DNA of 64,000 bases from NCBI GenBank assembly GCA_963575645.1, contig OY754464.1, positions 31,077,501 to 31,141,500 of the forward strand. Reading direction: 5' to 3'. This DNA comes from Xanthostigma xanthostigma. Taxonomy: Eukaryota > Arthropoda > Insecta > Raphidioptera > Raphidiidae. How positions within the stretch are numbered: the stretch's first letter is position 1; the number at the start of each line of letters is the position of its first letter. Made by a program: the position numbers and the translations under genes. Under the pieces are notes generated by a model. That model ran no database searches and had not been told where the DNA came from. It worked only from the letters and a program-made list of their open reading frames with translations. Below, piece after piece: positions 47,601-59,944 of the stretch.

Positions 47601-48800
47601 CTATGGAAAGATTCCTGCCTCCATAATATGTTCGGAATATTTAACCCTTTATAGAGAAAATCGACATATTCTAATATATCTGTGTTTTTACTTATTCTGG
47701 ACGTGCGGCTCGAGAAACTGTTTGGAACTGCTGAAGTATTATAACGTGGCTGATTAGTGCCTACTATGGAAAGATTCCTGCCTTCATAATATGTTCGGAA
47801 AATTAAACCCTTTCTAGAGAAAATCGACATATTCTAATATATCTGTGTTTTTACGTATTCTGGACGTGCGGCTCGAGAAACTGTTTGGAACTGCTGAAGT
47901 ATTATGACGTGGCTGATTAGTGCCCACTATGGAAAGATTCCTGCCTCCATAATATGTTCGGAATATTTAACCCTTTCTGGAGAAAATCGACATATTCTAA
48001 TATATCTATGCTTTTACGTATTCTGGACGTGCGGCTCGAGAAACTGTTTGGAACTGCTGATGTATTATGACGCGGCTGATTAGTGCCTACTATAGAAAGA
48101 TTCCTGCCTCCATAATATGTTCGGAATATTTAACCCTTTATAGAGAAAATCGACATATTCTAATATATCTGTGTTTTTACTTATTCTGGACGTGCGGCTC
48201 GAGAAACTGTTTGGAACTGCTGAAGTATTATGACGCGGCTGATTAGTGCCAACTATGGAAAGATTCCTGCCTTCATAATATGTTCGGAAAATTTAACCCT
48301 TTCTGGAGAAAATCGACATATTCTAATATATCTATGTTTTTACGTATTCTGGACGTGCGGCTCGAAAAACTGTTTGGAACTGCTGAAGTATTATGATGCG
48401 GATGATTAGTGCCTACTATGGAAAGATTCCTGCCTCCATAATATGTTCGGAATATTTAACCCTTTCTGGAGAAAATCGACATATTCTAATATATCTGTGT
48501 TTTTACTTATTCTGGACGTGCGGCTCGAGAAACTGTTTGGAACTGCTGATGTATTATGACGCGGCTGATTAGTGCCTACTATGGAAAGATTCCTGCCTCC
48601 ATAATATGTTCGGAATATTTAACCCTTTATAGAGAAAATCGACATATTCTAATATATCTGTGTTTTTACTTATTCTGGACGTGCGGCTCGAGAAACTGTT
48701 TGGAACTGCTGAAGTATTATGACGTGGTTGATTAGTGCCCACTATGGAAAGATTCCTGCCTTCATAATAATATGTTCGGAAAATTTTATCCTTCCCAGAG
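41660..48800 (+). repeat. 163-bp satellite array, left arm (~44 copies)
   Basis: Unit 163 bp (occasionally 164), recognisable by GCGGCTGATTAGTGCCTACT, GGAAAGATTCCTGCC, ATAATATGTTCGGAA, TTTAACCCTTTCT, GAGAAAATCGACATATTCTA, TATATCT.TGTTTTTAC and GGACGTGCGGCTCGAGAAAC. The unit is self-homologous to its neighbours at about 95%. Higher-order structure is present: the block around 45600-46250 recurs around 46741-47390, offset 1141 bp = seven units, sharing rare variants such as TGTGTTTATACG. Confidence 0.97.
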
Positions 48801-48819
48801 AAAATCAACATATTCTCAA

Positions 48820-50185
48820 AAATCACTTTTGACTGATAAATAATAATAATTTGTTTACAGAAAGTAATGAAATCCCATCAAAAACATAAGCGTAAAAATT
48901 CAATGCAAAAGAGTTCTAAAAAGGTGCTAAGTTTTCAATTGGCAAGTTTTCACACAAATAAACATGAAGTTTAGGTATAAATCATAATAAACGAACACTT
49001 GCTTGGTGAAAATTTGACACCTTTTTAGATCTCAATTCCTTATTTATAGATTATTAAACTTGGCTCCCGTTTTCACATTTATGTTTTTGAAGGGATTCAT
49101 TTTACAAAAATGATCGACTTATACTAAAAAGATTACTTTGCGAGCGTACTGACACATTTAACTTTTAAAGTCATTTGAATAATTAAGATACGAAATTAAG
49201 TGAAAAAGCAAAAACAATCATTTAAGGGGGTACTCGCTCGAATTTTCGGAAAAAATCATACATTTTTGAACGAGTGTCAAAGAAAGAGGAAGGCAGATAG
49301 AGAATTGATTTTTTTTAAATTTTATTTACATATCCTTCTACCATATGCCCATTTTTTTTGACGCGCGCGCTCCAAGCGCTTGCGCACAGCTGTCTGTATC
49401 TCAGGAAACAATGAAAAAACGGCGGGCCCGATCAGCGCTTTCCAGAACATCCTAGAACAACAAAAAAAATGTATTCTTAAAGTAGAAGAGTCCAACTTCG
49501 CGTTGACGGATGGAAATTCTGATAAAAAAAATTTCGCGATTCAGTAACCGTTTTTTCCTCAAATTTTTCCGAGGTTTTTTTCGTAGATGCGCCATTTCTC
49601 TAAAATCGATTTTTTTTTAATTTCCATCCGTCAATGCGAAGTTTGACTCTTCTACTTTAAGAATAATTTTTTTTTTTTGTTCTAGGATGTTCTCGAAAGC
49701 GCTGATCGAACCCGCCTTTTTTAATGGTCTCCTGAGATACAGACAGCTGTGCGCATGCGCGTGGGGCGCGCGCGTCAAAAAAAATGAACATATGGTAGAA
49801 GGATATTATGTAAAATGAAGATTATGTAAAATAAAAAAAATCAATTTTCTATCTGCCTCCCTCTTTCTTTGAGACCCGTTCAAAAATGTATGATTTTTTC
49901 CGAAAATTCGAGCGAGTACCCCCTTAAATTAAAAATTTTAATTTTTAATTAACCCAAGAAAACAACAAGATAGGGGTAGATATTTCGAATTAATACTCTG
50001 AAAGTTGTATGGTCAAAAAATATCTGTATTTCTTAATGACTTAGTTATAAAAATTAATTTACCTCTAAATTTATAGGTTTTTTTTTTTTTTTTTGGCAAT
50101 TATTTGTAAGAAAATACATAGGTACTTATGGCTCCGTGCTATTACGAAACATTCCGTATATTTAAAGAATGCACTAGGTCTACTA
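48820..50185. other. Extra segment present only in the left arm
   Basis: It lies between the left satellite array and the left inner domain and has no counterpart on the right, where the satellite abuts the inner domain near 51720. It includes a small foldback (48915-49029; TCTAAAAAGGTG and its near-complement), the TTAA-flanked element at 49226-49923, and a T16-18 run near 50080. Confidence 0.75.
49226..49923. mobile_element. TTAA-flanked foldback MITE nested in giant element
   Basis: Ends GGGGGTACTCGCTCGAATTT and its exact complement, flanked by TTAA on both sides (49222-49225 and 49924-49927). The arms are about 320 bp, imperfect, around a ~50-bp centre; they include GACGCGCGCG and CAGACAGCTGTGCGCA-type blocks. 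TTAA duplication is used by the piggyBac and Kolobok superfamilies; the G-rich end does not let me choose firmly. No coding capacity. Confidence 0.9.
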
Positions 50186-51720
50186 CATTTCCGCAAAAAA
50201 TTAAGGGAGCAAAAACATTTTTCGAATTTTTAGTGATTTTTCAGAAAGCTGTATCTCAGTTAAAATTAGTCGCATTGAGATTTTAAAAAAAGCATTTTAA
50301 AGCGCTGAATGTCTAGTTTTCAGATTTCTTAGCTTAAAATTTTTAGGAGCGACAGTCATCGCGAAATTGTAAGAAAGAACACAAAAAATTTTTTTTTTTT
50401 ATTTTTTGCCTTTTTTTCTCGGTCCACGGGCTTGGAAAATTTTTTTTCACAAAAATTATGATGTGGACTTGATAGCCTGTTCATTCAGCTTTAATTTCTT
50501 TTTTTAAATTTTTCTCTACGTTAATTTGACCCGGAGATATTCGACTACGAATACAAAAGCATCCTTTTGATTTTAACCATCGATATCTCAGCAACTAATG
50601 ATCAGACAGAAAATTGACGGGCAGTTTCAAAATCTCGAATAAATTTCCTACAAGGCTATGTAGTGTTCTTGGAAGAAAAAAATTTTCTTTCATCCTCGAT
50701 ATTAACTTGAAAAAAGTGAAAAAAAGTGACTTTTTGACTTGTTTTGCTAAGTTGACCGCATATTTGCTAATATTGGTGGCAAGTCTAATGCTTGTACGAA
50801 TTTTTACACCTCATTGTACCCCCAAGAGCTCCGTAAATCGACAGATCGAACTATCGATCGGTTTTTCCGGACCGCTTAATCAAAATTTCAGAAAAATTTA
50901 AAGGAGCAAAATTTACAATTCTGAACACCCTGTAATGTTCGTAAAAATGAATTTGATTTTTTTTTCAATTCTTTCACAATTGGGCATCTTTTGCTTATTG
51001 AATTTGCTCCTTTAAATTTTTCTGAAATTTTGATTAAGCGGTCCGGAAAAACCGTTCGATAGATCGATCTACCGATTTACGGAGCTCTTGGGGGTACATC
51101 GAGGTGTAAAAATTCGTACAAGCATTAGACTTTCCACCGATATTAGCAAAGATGAGGTCGACTTAGCAAAACAAGTCAAAAAGTCACTTTTTTTCTCTTT
51201 TTTCAAGTTGATATCGAGGATGAAAGAAAATTTTCTTCTTCCAAGAACACTACATAACCTTGTAGGAAAATTATTCGAGATTTTGAAACTGCCCGTCAAT
51301 TTTCTGTCTGATCATTAGTTGCTGAGATATCGATGGTTACAGTCAAAAAAAGGCTTTTGTAGTCGAATATCTCCGGGTCAAAAATTAACGTAGAGAAAAA
51401 TTTAAAAAAAGAATATAAAGCTGATGAACAGGCCATATCATAATTTTTGAGTAAAAAATTTTTCAAAGCCCGTGGACCGAGAAAAAAAACGCAAAAAATG
51501 AAAAAAAAATTTGTTTCGTGTTCTTTCTTAGAATTTTGCGATGACTGTCACTCCTAAAAATTTTAAGCCAAAAATTCTAAAAACTAGACATTCAGCGCTT
51601 TAAAATGCTTTTTTTAAAACCTCGATACGACAAATTTTAACTGAGATACAGCATTCTGAAAAATCACTAAAAATTCAAAAAATTTTTTGCTCTCCTATTT
51701 TTTTGCAGAAATTTATAATA
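50185..51720. repeat. Inner 1.5-kb palindrome of foldback element
   Basis: Arms of about 720 bp (50185-50909 and 51002-51720) with a ~92-bp loop. Matched blocks include GGCAGTTTCAAAATCTCGAA, TTTTTCCGGACCGCTTAATC and GGAGCTCTTGGGGGTAC-type sequence, plus their complements. A frame of 95 codons (50614-50901, +) and its mirror of 76 codons (51069-51299, -) are related only because the arms are; 51088-51318 (+) is their antisense. I do not call a gene. Confidence 0.93.
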
Positions 51721-54700
51721 ATGCAGTAGTTTAAACAGTTTCTCGAGCCCACAAGTCGAGAATATGTAAAAACACAGATTTGTTAGAATATGTCGATTTT
51801 CACTAAAAAGGGTTAAACTTTCCGAATATATTAGAAAGGCAGAAATCTTTCCATATAAGGCACTAATCAGCCGCATCATAATACTTCAGCAGTTCTAAAC
51901 AGTTTTTCGAGCCGCAAGTAGAGAATACGCAAAAACACAGATTTGTGAGAATATGTCGATTTTCTCTGGGTAGGATTAAATTTTCCGAACATATTATGAA
52001 GGCAGGAATCTTTCCATAGAAGGCATTAATCAGCCGCGTCATAATACATCAGCAGTTCCAAACAGTTTCTCGAGCCGCACGTCCAGAATAAGTAAAAACA
52101 CAGATATATTAGAATATGTCGATTTTCTCCAGAAAGGGTTAAATATTCCGAACATATTATGGAGGCAGGAATCTTTCCATAGTAGGCACTAATCAGCCAC
52201 GTCATAATACTTCAGCAGTTCCAAACAGTTTCTCGAGCCGCACGTCCAGAATAAGTAAAAACACAGATATATTAGAATATGTCGATTTTCTCTATAAAGG
52301 GTTAAATATTCCGAACATATTATGGAGGCAGGAATCTTCCATAGTAGGCACTAATCAGCCGCGTCATAATGCATCAGCAGTTCCAAACAGTTTCTCGAGC
52401 CGCACGTCCAGAATAAGTAAAAACACAGATATATTAGAATATGTCGATTTTCTCTATAAAGGGTTAAATATTCCGAACATATTATGGAGGCAGGAATCTT
52501 TCCATAGTAGGCACTAATCAGCCGCGTCATAATACTTCAGCAGTTCCAAACAGTTTGTCGAGCCGCACATCCAGAATACGTAAAAACACAGATATATTAG
52601 AATATGTCGATTTTCTCTAGAAAGGGTTAAATTTTCCGAACATATTATGAAGGCAGGAATCTTTCCATAGTAGGCACTAATCAGCCACGTTATAATACTT
52701 CAGCAGTTCCAAACAGTTTCTCGAGCCGCACGTCCAGAATAAGTAAAAACAGAGATATATTAGAATATGTTGATTTTCTTTAGAAAGGGTTAAATATTCC
52801 GAACATATTATGGAGGCAGGAATCTTTCCATAGTAGGCACTAATCATCCGCATCATAATACTTAAGCAGTTCCAAACAGTTTTTCGAGCCGCACGTCCAG
52901 AATACGTAAAAACATAGATATATTAGAATATGTCGATTTTCTCCAAAAAGGGTTAAATTTTCCGAACATATTATGAAGGCAGGAATCTTTCCATAGTAGG
53001 CACTAATCAGCCGCGTCATAATACTTCAGCAGTTCCAAACAGTTTCTCGAGCCGCACGTCCAGAATAAGTAAAAACACAGATATATTAGAATATGTTGAT
53101 TTTCTTTAGAAAGGGTTAAATATTCCGAACATATTATGGAGGCAGGAATCTTTCCATAGTAGGCACTAATCATCCGCATCATAATACTTAAGCAGTTCCA
53201 AACAGTTTTTCGAGCCGCACGTCCAGAATACGTAAAAACATAGATATATTAGAATATGTCGATTTTCTCCAAAAAGGGTTAAATTTTCCGAACATATTAT
53301 GAAGGTAGGAATCTTTCCATAGTAGGCACTAATCAGCCGCGTCATAATACTTCAGCAGTTCCAAACAGTTTCTCGAGCCGCACGTCCAGAATACGTAAAA
53401 ACATAGATATATTAGAATATGTCGATTTTCTCCAGAAAGGGTTTAATTTTCCGAACATATTATGAAGGCAGGAATCTTTCCATAGTAGGCACTAATCAGC
53501 CGCGTCATAATATTTCAGCAGTTCCAAACAGTTTGTCGAGCCGCACATCCAGAATACGTAAAAACACAGATATATTAGAATATGTCGATTTTCTCTAGAA
53601 AGGGTTAAATTTTCCGAACATATTATGAAGGCAGGAATCTTTCCATAGTGGGCACTAATCAGCCACGTCATAATACTTCAGCAGTTCTAAACACTTTCTC
53701 GAGCCGCACGTCCAGAATACGTAAAAACACAGATATATTAGAATATGTCGATTTTCTCTATAAAGGGTTAAATATTCCGATCATATTATGGAGGCAGGAA
53801 TTTTTCCATAGTAGGCACTAATCAGCCGCGTCATAATACTTCAGCAGTTCCAAACAGTTTCTCGAGCCGCACGTCCAGAATACGTAAAAACACAGATAAT
53901 ATATTAAAATATGTCGATTTTCTCTAGAAAGGGTTAAATTTTCCGAACATATTATGAAGGCAGGAATCTTTCCATAGTAGGCACTAATCATCCGCATCAT
54001 AATACTTAAGCAGTTCCAAACAGTTTTTCGAGCCGCACGTCCAGAATACGTAAAAACATAGATATATTAGAATATGTCGATTTTCTCCAGAAAGGGTTAA
54101 ATTTTCCGAACATATTATGAAGGCAGGAATCTTTCCATAGTAGGCACTAATCAGCCACGTCATAATACTTCAGCAGTTCCAAACAGTTTGTCGAGCCGCA
54201 CATCCAGAATACGTAAAAACACAGATATATTAGAATATGTCGATTTTCTCTAGAAAGGGTTAAATATTCCGAACATATTATGGAGGCAGGAATCTTTCCA
54301 TAGTAGGCACTAATCAGCCGCGTCATAATACTTCAGCAGTTCCAAACAGTTTCTCGAGCCGCACGTCCAGAATACGTAAAAACATAGATATATTAGAATA
54401 TGTCGATTTTCTCTAGAAAGGGTTAAATTTTCCGAACATATTATGAAGGCAGGAATCTTTCCATAGTGAGCACTAATCAGCCACGTCATAATACTTCAGC
54501 AGTTCCAAACAGTTTCTCGAGCCGCACGTCCAGAATAAGTAAAAACACAGATATATTAGAATATGTCGATTTTCTCTATAAAGGGTTAAATATTCCGAAC
54601 ATATTATGGAGGCAGGAATCTTTCCATAGTAGGCACTAATCAGCCGCGTCATAATACTTCAGCAGTTCCAAACAGTTTCTCGAGCCGCACGTCCAGAATA

Positions 54701-57700
54701 CGTAAAAACACAGATATATTAAAATATGTCGATTTTCTCTAGAAAGGGTTAAATTTTCCGAACATATTATGAAGGCAGGAATCTTTCCATAGTGGGCACT
54801 AATCAGCCACGTCATAATACTTCAGCAGTTCCAAACAGTTTCTCGAGCCGCACGTTCAGAATACGTAAAAACACAGATATATTAGAATATGTCGATTTTC
54901 TCTAGAAAGGGTTAAATTTTCCGAACATATTATGAAGGCAGGAATCTTTCCATAGTAGGCACTAATCAGCCACGTTATAATACTTCAGCAGTTCCAAACA
55001 GTTTCTCGAGCCGCACGTCCAGAATAAGTAAAAACACAGATATATTAGAATATGTCGATTTTCTCTATAAAGGGTTAAATATTCCGAACATATTATGGAG
55101 GCAGGAATCTTCCATAGTAGGCACTAATCAGCCGCGTCATAATGCATCAGCAGTTCCAAACAGTTTCTCGAGCCGCACGTCCAGAATACGTAAAAACATA
55201 GATATATTAGAATATGTCGATTTTCTCTAGAAAGGGTTAAATTTTCCGAACATATTATAAAGGCAGGAATCTTTCCATAGTGGGCACTAATCAGCCACGT
55301 CATAATACTTCAGCAGTTCCAAACAGTTTCTCGAGCCGCACGTTCAGAATACGTAAAAACACAGATATATTAGAATATGTCGATTTTCTCTAGAAAGGGT
55401 TAAATATTCCGAACATATTATGGAGGCAGGAATCTTTCCATAGTAGGCACTAATCAGCCACGTTATAATACTTCAGCAGTTCCAAACAGTTTTTCGAGCC
55501 GCACGTCCAGAATAAGTAAAAACACAGATATATTAGAATATGTCGATTTTCTCTATAAAGGGTTAAATATTCCGAATATATTATGGAGGCAGGAATCTTT
55601 CCATAGTAGGCACTAATTAGCCGCGTCATAATACATCAGGAGTTCCAAACAGTTTCTCGAGCCGCACGTCCAAAATAAGTAAAAACACAGATATATTAGA
55701 ATATGTCGATTTTCTTTAGAAAGGGTTAAATATTCCGAACATATTATGGAGGCAGGAATCTTTCCATAGTAGGCACTAATCATCCGCATCATAATACTTC
55801 AGCAGTTCCAAACAGTTTTTCGAGCCGCACGTCCAGAATACGTAAAAACATAGATATATTAGAATATGTCGATTTTCTCTAGAAAGGGTTATATTTACTG
55901 AACATATTATGAAGGCAGGAATCTTTCCATAGTAGGCACTAATCAGCCACGTTATAATACTTCAGCAGTTCCAAACAGTTTCTCGAGCCGCACGTCCAGA
56001 ATAAGTAAAAACACAGATATATTAGAATATGTCGATTTTCTCTATAAAGGGTTAAATATTCCGAACATATTATGGAGGCAGGAATCTTCCATAGTAGGCA
56101 CTAATCAGCCGCGTCATAATGCATCAGCAGTTCCAAACAGTTTCTCGAGCCGCACGTCCAGAATAAGTAAAAACACAGATATATTAGAATATGTCGATTT
56201 TCTTTAGAAAGGGTTAAATATTCCGAACATATTATGGAGGCAGGAATCGTTCCATAGTAGGCACTAATCAGCCGCGTCATAATACTTCAGCAGTTCCAAA
56301 CAGTTTCTCGAGCCGCACGTCCAGAATACGTAAAAACATAGATATATTAGAATATGTCGATTTTCTCTAGAAAGGGTTAAATTTTCCGAACATATTATAA
56401 AGGCAGGAATCTTTCCATAGTGGGCACTAATCAGCCACGTCATAATACTTCAGCAGTTCCAAACAGTTTCTCGAGCCGCACGTTCAGAATACGTAAAAAC
56501 ACAGATATATTAGAATATGTCGATTTTCTCTAGAAAGGGTTAAATTTTCCGAACATATTATGAAGGCAGGAATCTTTTCATAGTAGGCACTAATCAGCCA
56601 CGTTATAATACTTCAGCAGTTCCAAACAGTTTCTCGAGCCGCACGTCCAGAATAAGTAAAAACACAGATATATTAGAATATGTCGATTTTCTCTATAAAG
56701 GGTTAAATATTCCGAACATATTATGGAGGCAGGAATCTTTCCATAGTAGGCACTAATCAGCCACGTTATAATACTTCAGCAGTTCCAAACAGTTTTTCGA
56801 GCCGCACGTCCAGAATAAGTAAAAACACAGATATATTAGAATATGTCGATTTTCTCTATAAAGGGTTAAATATTCCGAATATATTATGGAGGCAGGAATC
56901 TTTCCATAGTAGGCACTAATCATCCGCATCATAATACTTCAGCAGTTCCAAACAGTTTTTCGAGCCGCACGTCCAGAATACGTAAAAACATAGATATATT
57001 AGAATATGTCGATTTTCTCCAGAAAGGGTTAAATTTTCCGAACATATTATGAAGGCAGGAATCTTTCCATAGTAGGCACTAATCAGCCACGTCATAATAC
57101 TTCAGCAGTTCCAAACAGTTTGTCGAGCCGCACATCCAGAATACGTAAAAACACAGATATATTAGAATATGTCGATTTTCTCTAGAAAGGGTTAAATATT
57201 CCGAACATATTATGGAGGCAGGAATCTTTCCATAGTAGGCACTAATCAGCCGCGTCATAATACTTCAGCAGTTCCAAACAGTTTCTCGAGCCGCACGTCC
57301 AGAATACGTAAAAACATAGATATATTAGAATATGTCGATTTTCTCTAGAAAGGGTTAAATTTTCTGAACATATTATGAAGGCAGGAATCTTTCTATAGTA
57401 GGCACTAATCAGCCACGTCATAATACTTCAGCAGTTCCAAACAGTTTCTCGAGCCGCACGTCCAGAATAAGTAAAAACATAGATATATTAGAATATGTCG
57501 GTTTTCTCTAGAAAGGGTTAAATTTTCCGAACATATTATGAAGGCAGGAATCTTTCCATAGTAGGCACTAATCAGCCGCGTCATAATACTTCTGCAGTTC
57601 CAAACAGTTTCTCGAGCCGCACGTCCAGAATACGTAAAAACATAGATATATTAGAATATGTCGATTTTCTCTAGAAAGGGTTAAATTTTCCAAACATATT

Positions 57701-58300
57701 ATGGAGGCAGGAATCTTTCCATAGTAGGCACTCATCAGCCGCGTCATAATACTTCAGCAGTTCCAAACAGTTTTTCGAGCCGCACGTCCAGAATACGTAA
57801 AAACACAGATATATTAGAATATGTCGATTTTCTCTAGAAAGGGTTAAATTTTCCGAACATATTATGAAGGCAGGAATCTTTTCATAGTAGGCACTAATCA
57901 GCCGCGTCATAATACTTCAGCAGTTCCAAACAGTTTCTCGAGCCGCACGTCCAGAATAAGTAAAAACACAGATATATTAGAATATGTCGATTTTCTCTAG
58001 AAATGGTTAAATTTTCCGAACATATTATGAAGGCAGGAATCTTTCCATGGTAGGCACTAATCAGCCGCGTCATAATACTTCAGCAGTTCCAAACAGTTTT
58101 TCGAGCCGCACGTCCAGACTACGTAAAAACACAGATATATTAGAATATGTCAATTTTCTCTAGAAAGGGTTAAATATTCCGAACATATAATGAAGGCAGG
58201 AAACTTTCCATAGTAGGCACTAATCAGCCGCATCATAATACTTTAGCAGTTCTAAACAGTTTTTCGAGCTGCAAGTAGAGAATATGCAAAAACACAGATT
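51720..58300 (-). repeat. 163-bp satellite array, right arm (~40 copies)
   Basis: The same 163-bp unit in inverted orientation. The two innermost units (51720-52020) are the most divergent, like the last unit of the left array. Rare variants appear in the mirror order of the left arm: CTGATGAG, CTGCAGAAG and GAGAAAACCGAC, each displaced by two units. Confidence 0.97.
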
Positions 58301-59103
58301 TCAATGTGTATGGGGAAAACGAGCATTAGCGTTATTCTTTACAGCCGAAATGGAAGAGCGCCAAAATGAGCAGATCACTTACAGAAATATTGACAAAGCA
58401 TAGACCTTTCAAATAAAAAAAAACTCATTCAAATCGAGCGATACGTTTAAAAGTTATTGCAATTCTAAACTGGTCATCATTTTAGGTGTTGCGTTTTTTG
58501 TGCCGGTCAGTGTAGAATTGCATTTTCTTTTTTCGTATTTTTCTCGGAAACTCGTAAAGCAGGAACGAAAATTTTTTAAGCAGGAAAAGGCACAAACGAA
58601 GCTCAATCCATCCCACCTATTTTGGTCCGTGCGGCTAACAAAGTTGCGGCTAACTTCACGCTTACCGAATTTTCTTTTTCGATTTTCTCGAGAACGGGAA
58701 AAGCAGGAACGAAATTTTTTTAAGCAGGAAAAGGCACAAACGAAGCACAAACCAGCCGCAAGTAAAAAATGTACAAATTCCAAAAAGTTGCGGCTAGCGT
58801 GAACCTGGCCGCAGCTAAAATTTCTTCGATTTTCTCGGAAACGCGAAAAGCAGGAACGAATTTTTTTGGAGCAGGAAAGGGCACAAACGAAGCACAAACC
58901 AGCCGCAAGTAAAAAAATTACAAAATCAAAAAAGTTGCGGCTGGCGTGATCCTGGCCGCAGTTATAAAATTTTCGATTTTCTCGGAAACGCTAAAAGCAG
59001 GAACGAAAATTTTTAAAGCAGGAAAGGGCACAAACGAAGCACAAACCAGCCCACCCATTTTGGTCCATGCGGCTAACAAAGTTGCGGCTGGTTTCACGGA
59101 GCC
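58300..59103 (-). repeat. Right terminal domain of foldback element
   Basis: Mirror image of 40841-41660 with only a few substitutions. Examples: GGTAAGCGTG here against GGTAAACGTG on the left, and CCAGTTTAGAATT against CCAGTCTAGAATT. Arm identity here is therefore about 99% by eye, implying recent insertion or ongoing gene conversion. Confidence 0.9.
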
Positions 59104-59112
59104 AAATTTCTC
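59104..59112 (+). repeat. 9-bp target-site duplication, right (AAATTTCTC)
   Basis: Identical to 40832-40840. The following TGCTATATTT and later AAATTCTCTAATAGATG resume the interrupted family E repeat. Confidence 0.93.
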
Positions 59113-59304
59113 TGCTATATTTAAATTTAATATGAGTGTATTCATATATACCATCCGGAATAAATTCTCTAATAGATGTTTAAAACAGCATCAAAGTGCA
59201 TTGTGTAGTTTAGAAGAACTAAGCAAAGACACAGACTACAGATTCACAAAAATAACAACTTTGTTTTATAATATTTTATTTAGAGATATTTTTTTGAATT
59301 AGGT

Positions 59305-59750
59305 ACGTTGGCTAAAATAATAATAATAATCATTTATTTCCAAAAGATCTCAAAGGATCCTTGGATATTCATACAGTACCTAATAGTACATACATATTTT
59401 ATTCACATTCACATAGAAAGGAAATCGCTAATGTTATAAGACTTTGTAACTAAAAACTTCTTAAGAGCTATTTTATATTGAGATATTGGTGACGTATTTT
59501 TTTAAAATGTAATGGCAATTTATTAAGTATTGCTATCGAAAGATTCATCGGGCTTCGTTGGGAGCTTGTATTACATTTGGTGCCTTTAATAGCTCCACCA
59601 TACATAATATTATTATCATGTGTGTCTTCTACCATGGGTAAGGAATGGCATCTTGTTTTTATAAATACTGCCGCATAAAATAAGAAAATACAAGCCAGTG
59701 TCAATGTATTATGCAATTTAAAATATGGAATACATAAAATATTCAACGGT
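59305..59750 (-). pseudogene. Non-LTR retrotransposon reverse transcriptase C-terminus
   Basis: Read on the minus strand, the frame ends in NLSIAILNKLPLHFKK, then, after a frameshift in an A-run, SQYKIALKKFLVTKSYNISD followed by FLSM and stop. The pattern (a short aliphatic stretch, LYNKLP..K, then K..LKK.L) is the usual extreme C-terminus of Jockey/CR1-type LINE proteins. It is followed by a short untranslated part and an AATAAATGATTATTATTATT-type tail at about 59335-59308. The upstream reverse transcriptase domain is missing, so this is a 5'-truncated copy. Clade assignment is tentative. Confidence 0.65.
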
Positions 59751-59944
59751 TATTGTAAATAAAATAATATTATTATAGCTGTTTGCATGTAACTACGACG
59801 CTATATAGATCGGGTTTATTTTTGTATTTAGTATTTACTCTTACCTTATATAAGATTTTATACAAACTTACAAATTATTACAATAATTGTGCGTAAATAC
59901 ATATGTGTATAATTTTTTATGCTTTGAAAGTCAACAAATGGTTC

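Larger units (their letters stand above)
40841..59103. mobile_element. Giant 18.3-kb foldback transposon
   Basis: A single inverted-repeat element with ends GGCTCCGTGAAACCAGCCGC and its exact complement, flanked by a perfect 9-bp duplication. From outside in, each arm has a terminal domain, a 163-bp satellite array, and an inner domain; the inner domains meet around a ~92-bp loop (50910-51001). Arms are about 10.1 kb (left) and 8.1 kb (right); the left is longer through an insertion at about 48820-50185 and a few extra satellite units. There is no transposase, so it is non-autonomous. A 9-bp duplication plus long arms built of tandem repeats matches the known architecture of Drosophila Foldback (FB) elements, related to Mutator-like transposons. 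That class assignment is inference from structure, not from sequence similarity. Confidence 0.93.

Noticed and set aside
41660..58300. CRISPR-like array
   Set aside because: The repeats are contiguous 163-bp satellite units with no unique spacers, in a eukaryotic context.
40841..59103. Assembly artefact (inverted chimera of one read)
   Set aside because: The arms differ in length, in satellite unit number and by a 1.4-kb insertion, and the whole is flanked by a 9-bp duplication with an empty-site relative. A mis-join would not produce these. Read-level confirmation would still be useful.
59468..59746. Stand-alone small gene on the minus strand
   Set aside because: Its C-terminal pattern and the frameshifted continuation identify it as a truncated LINE protein end.
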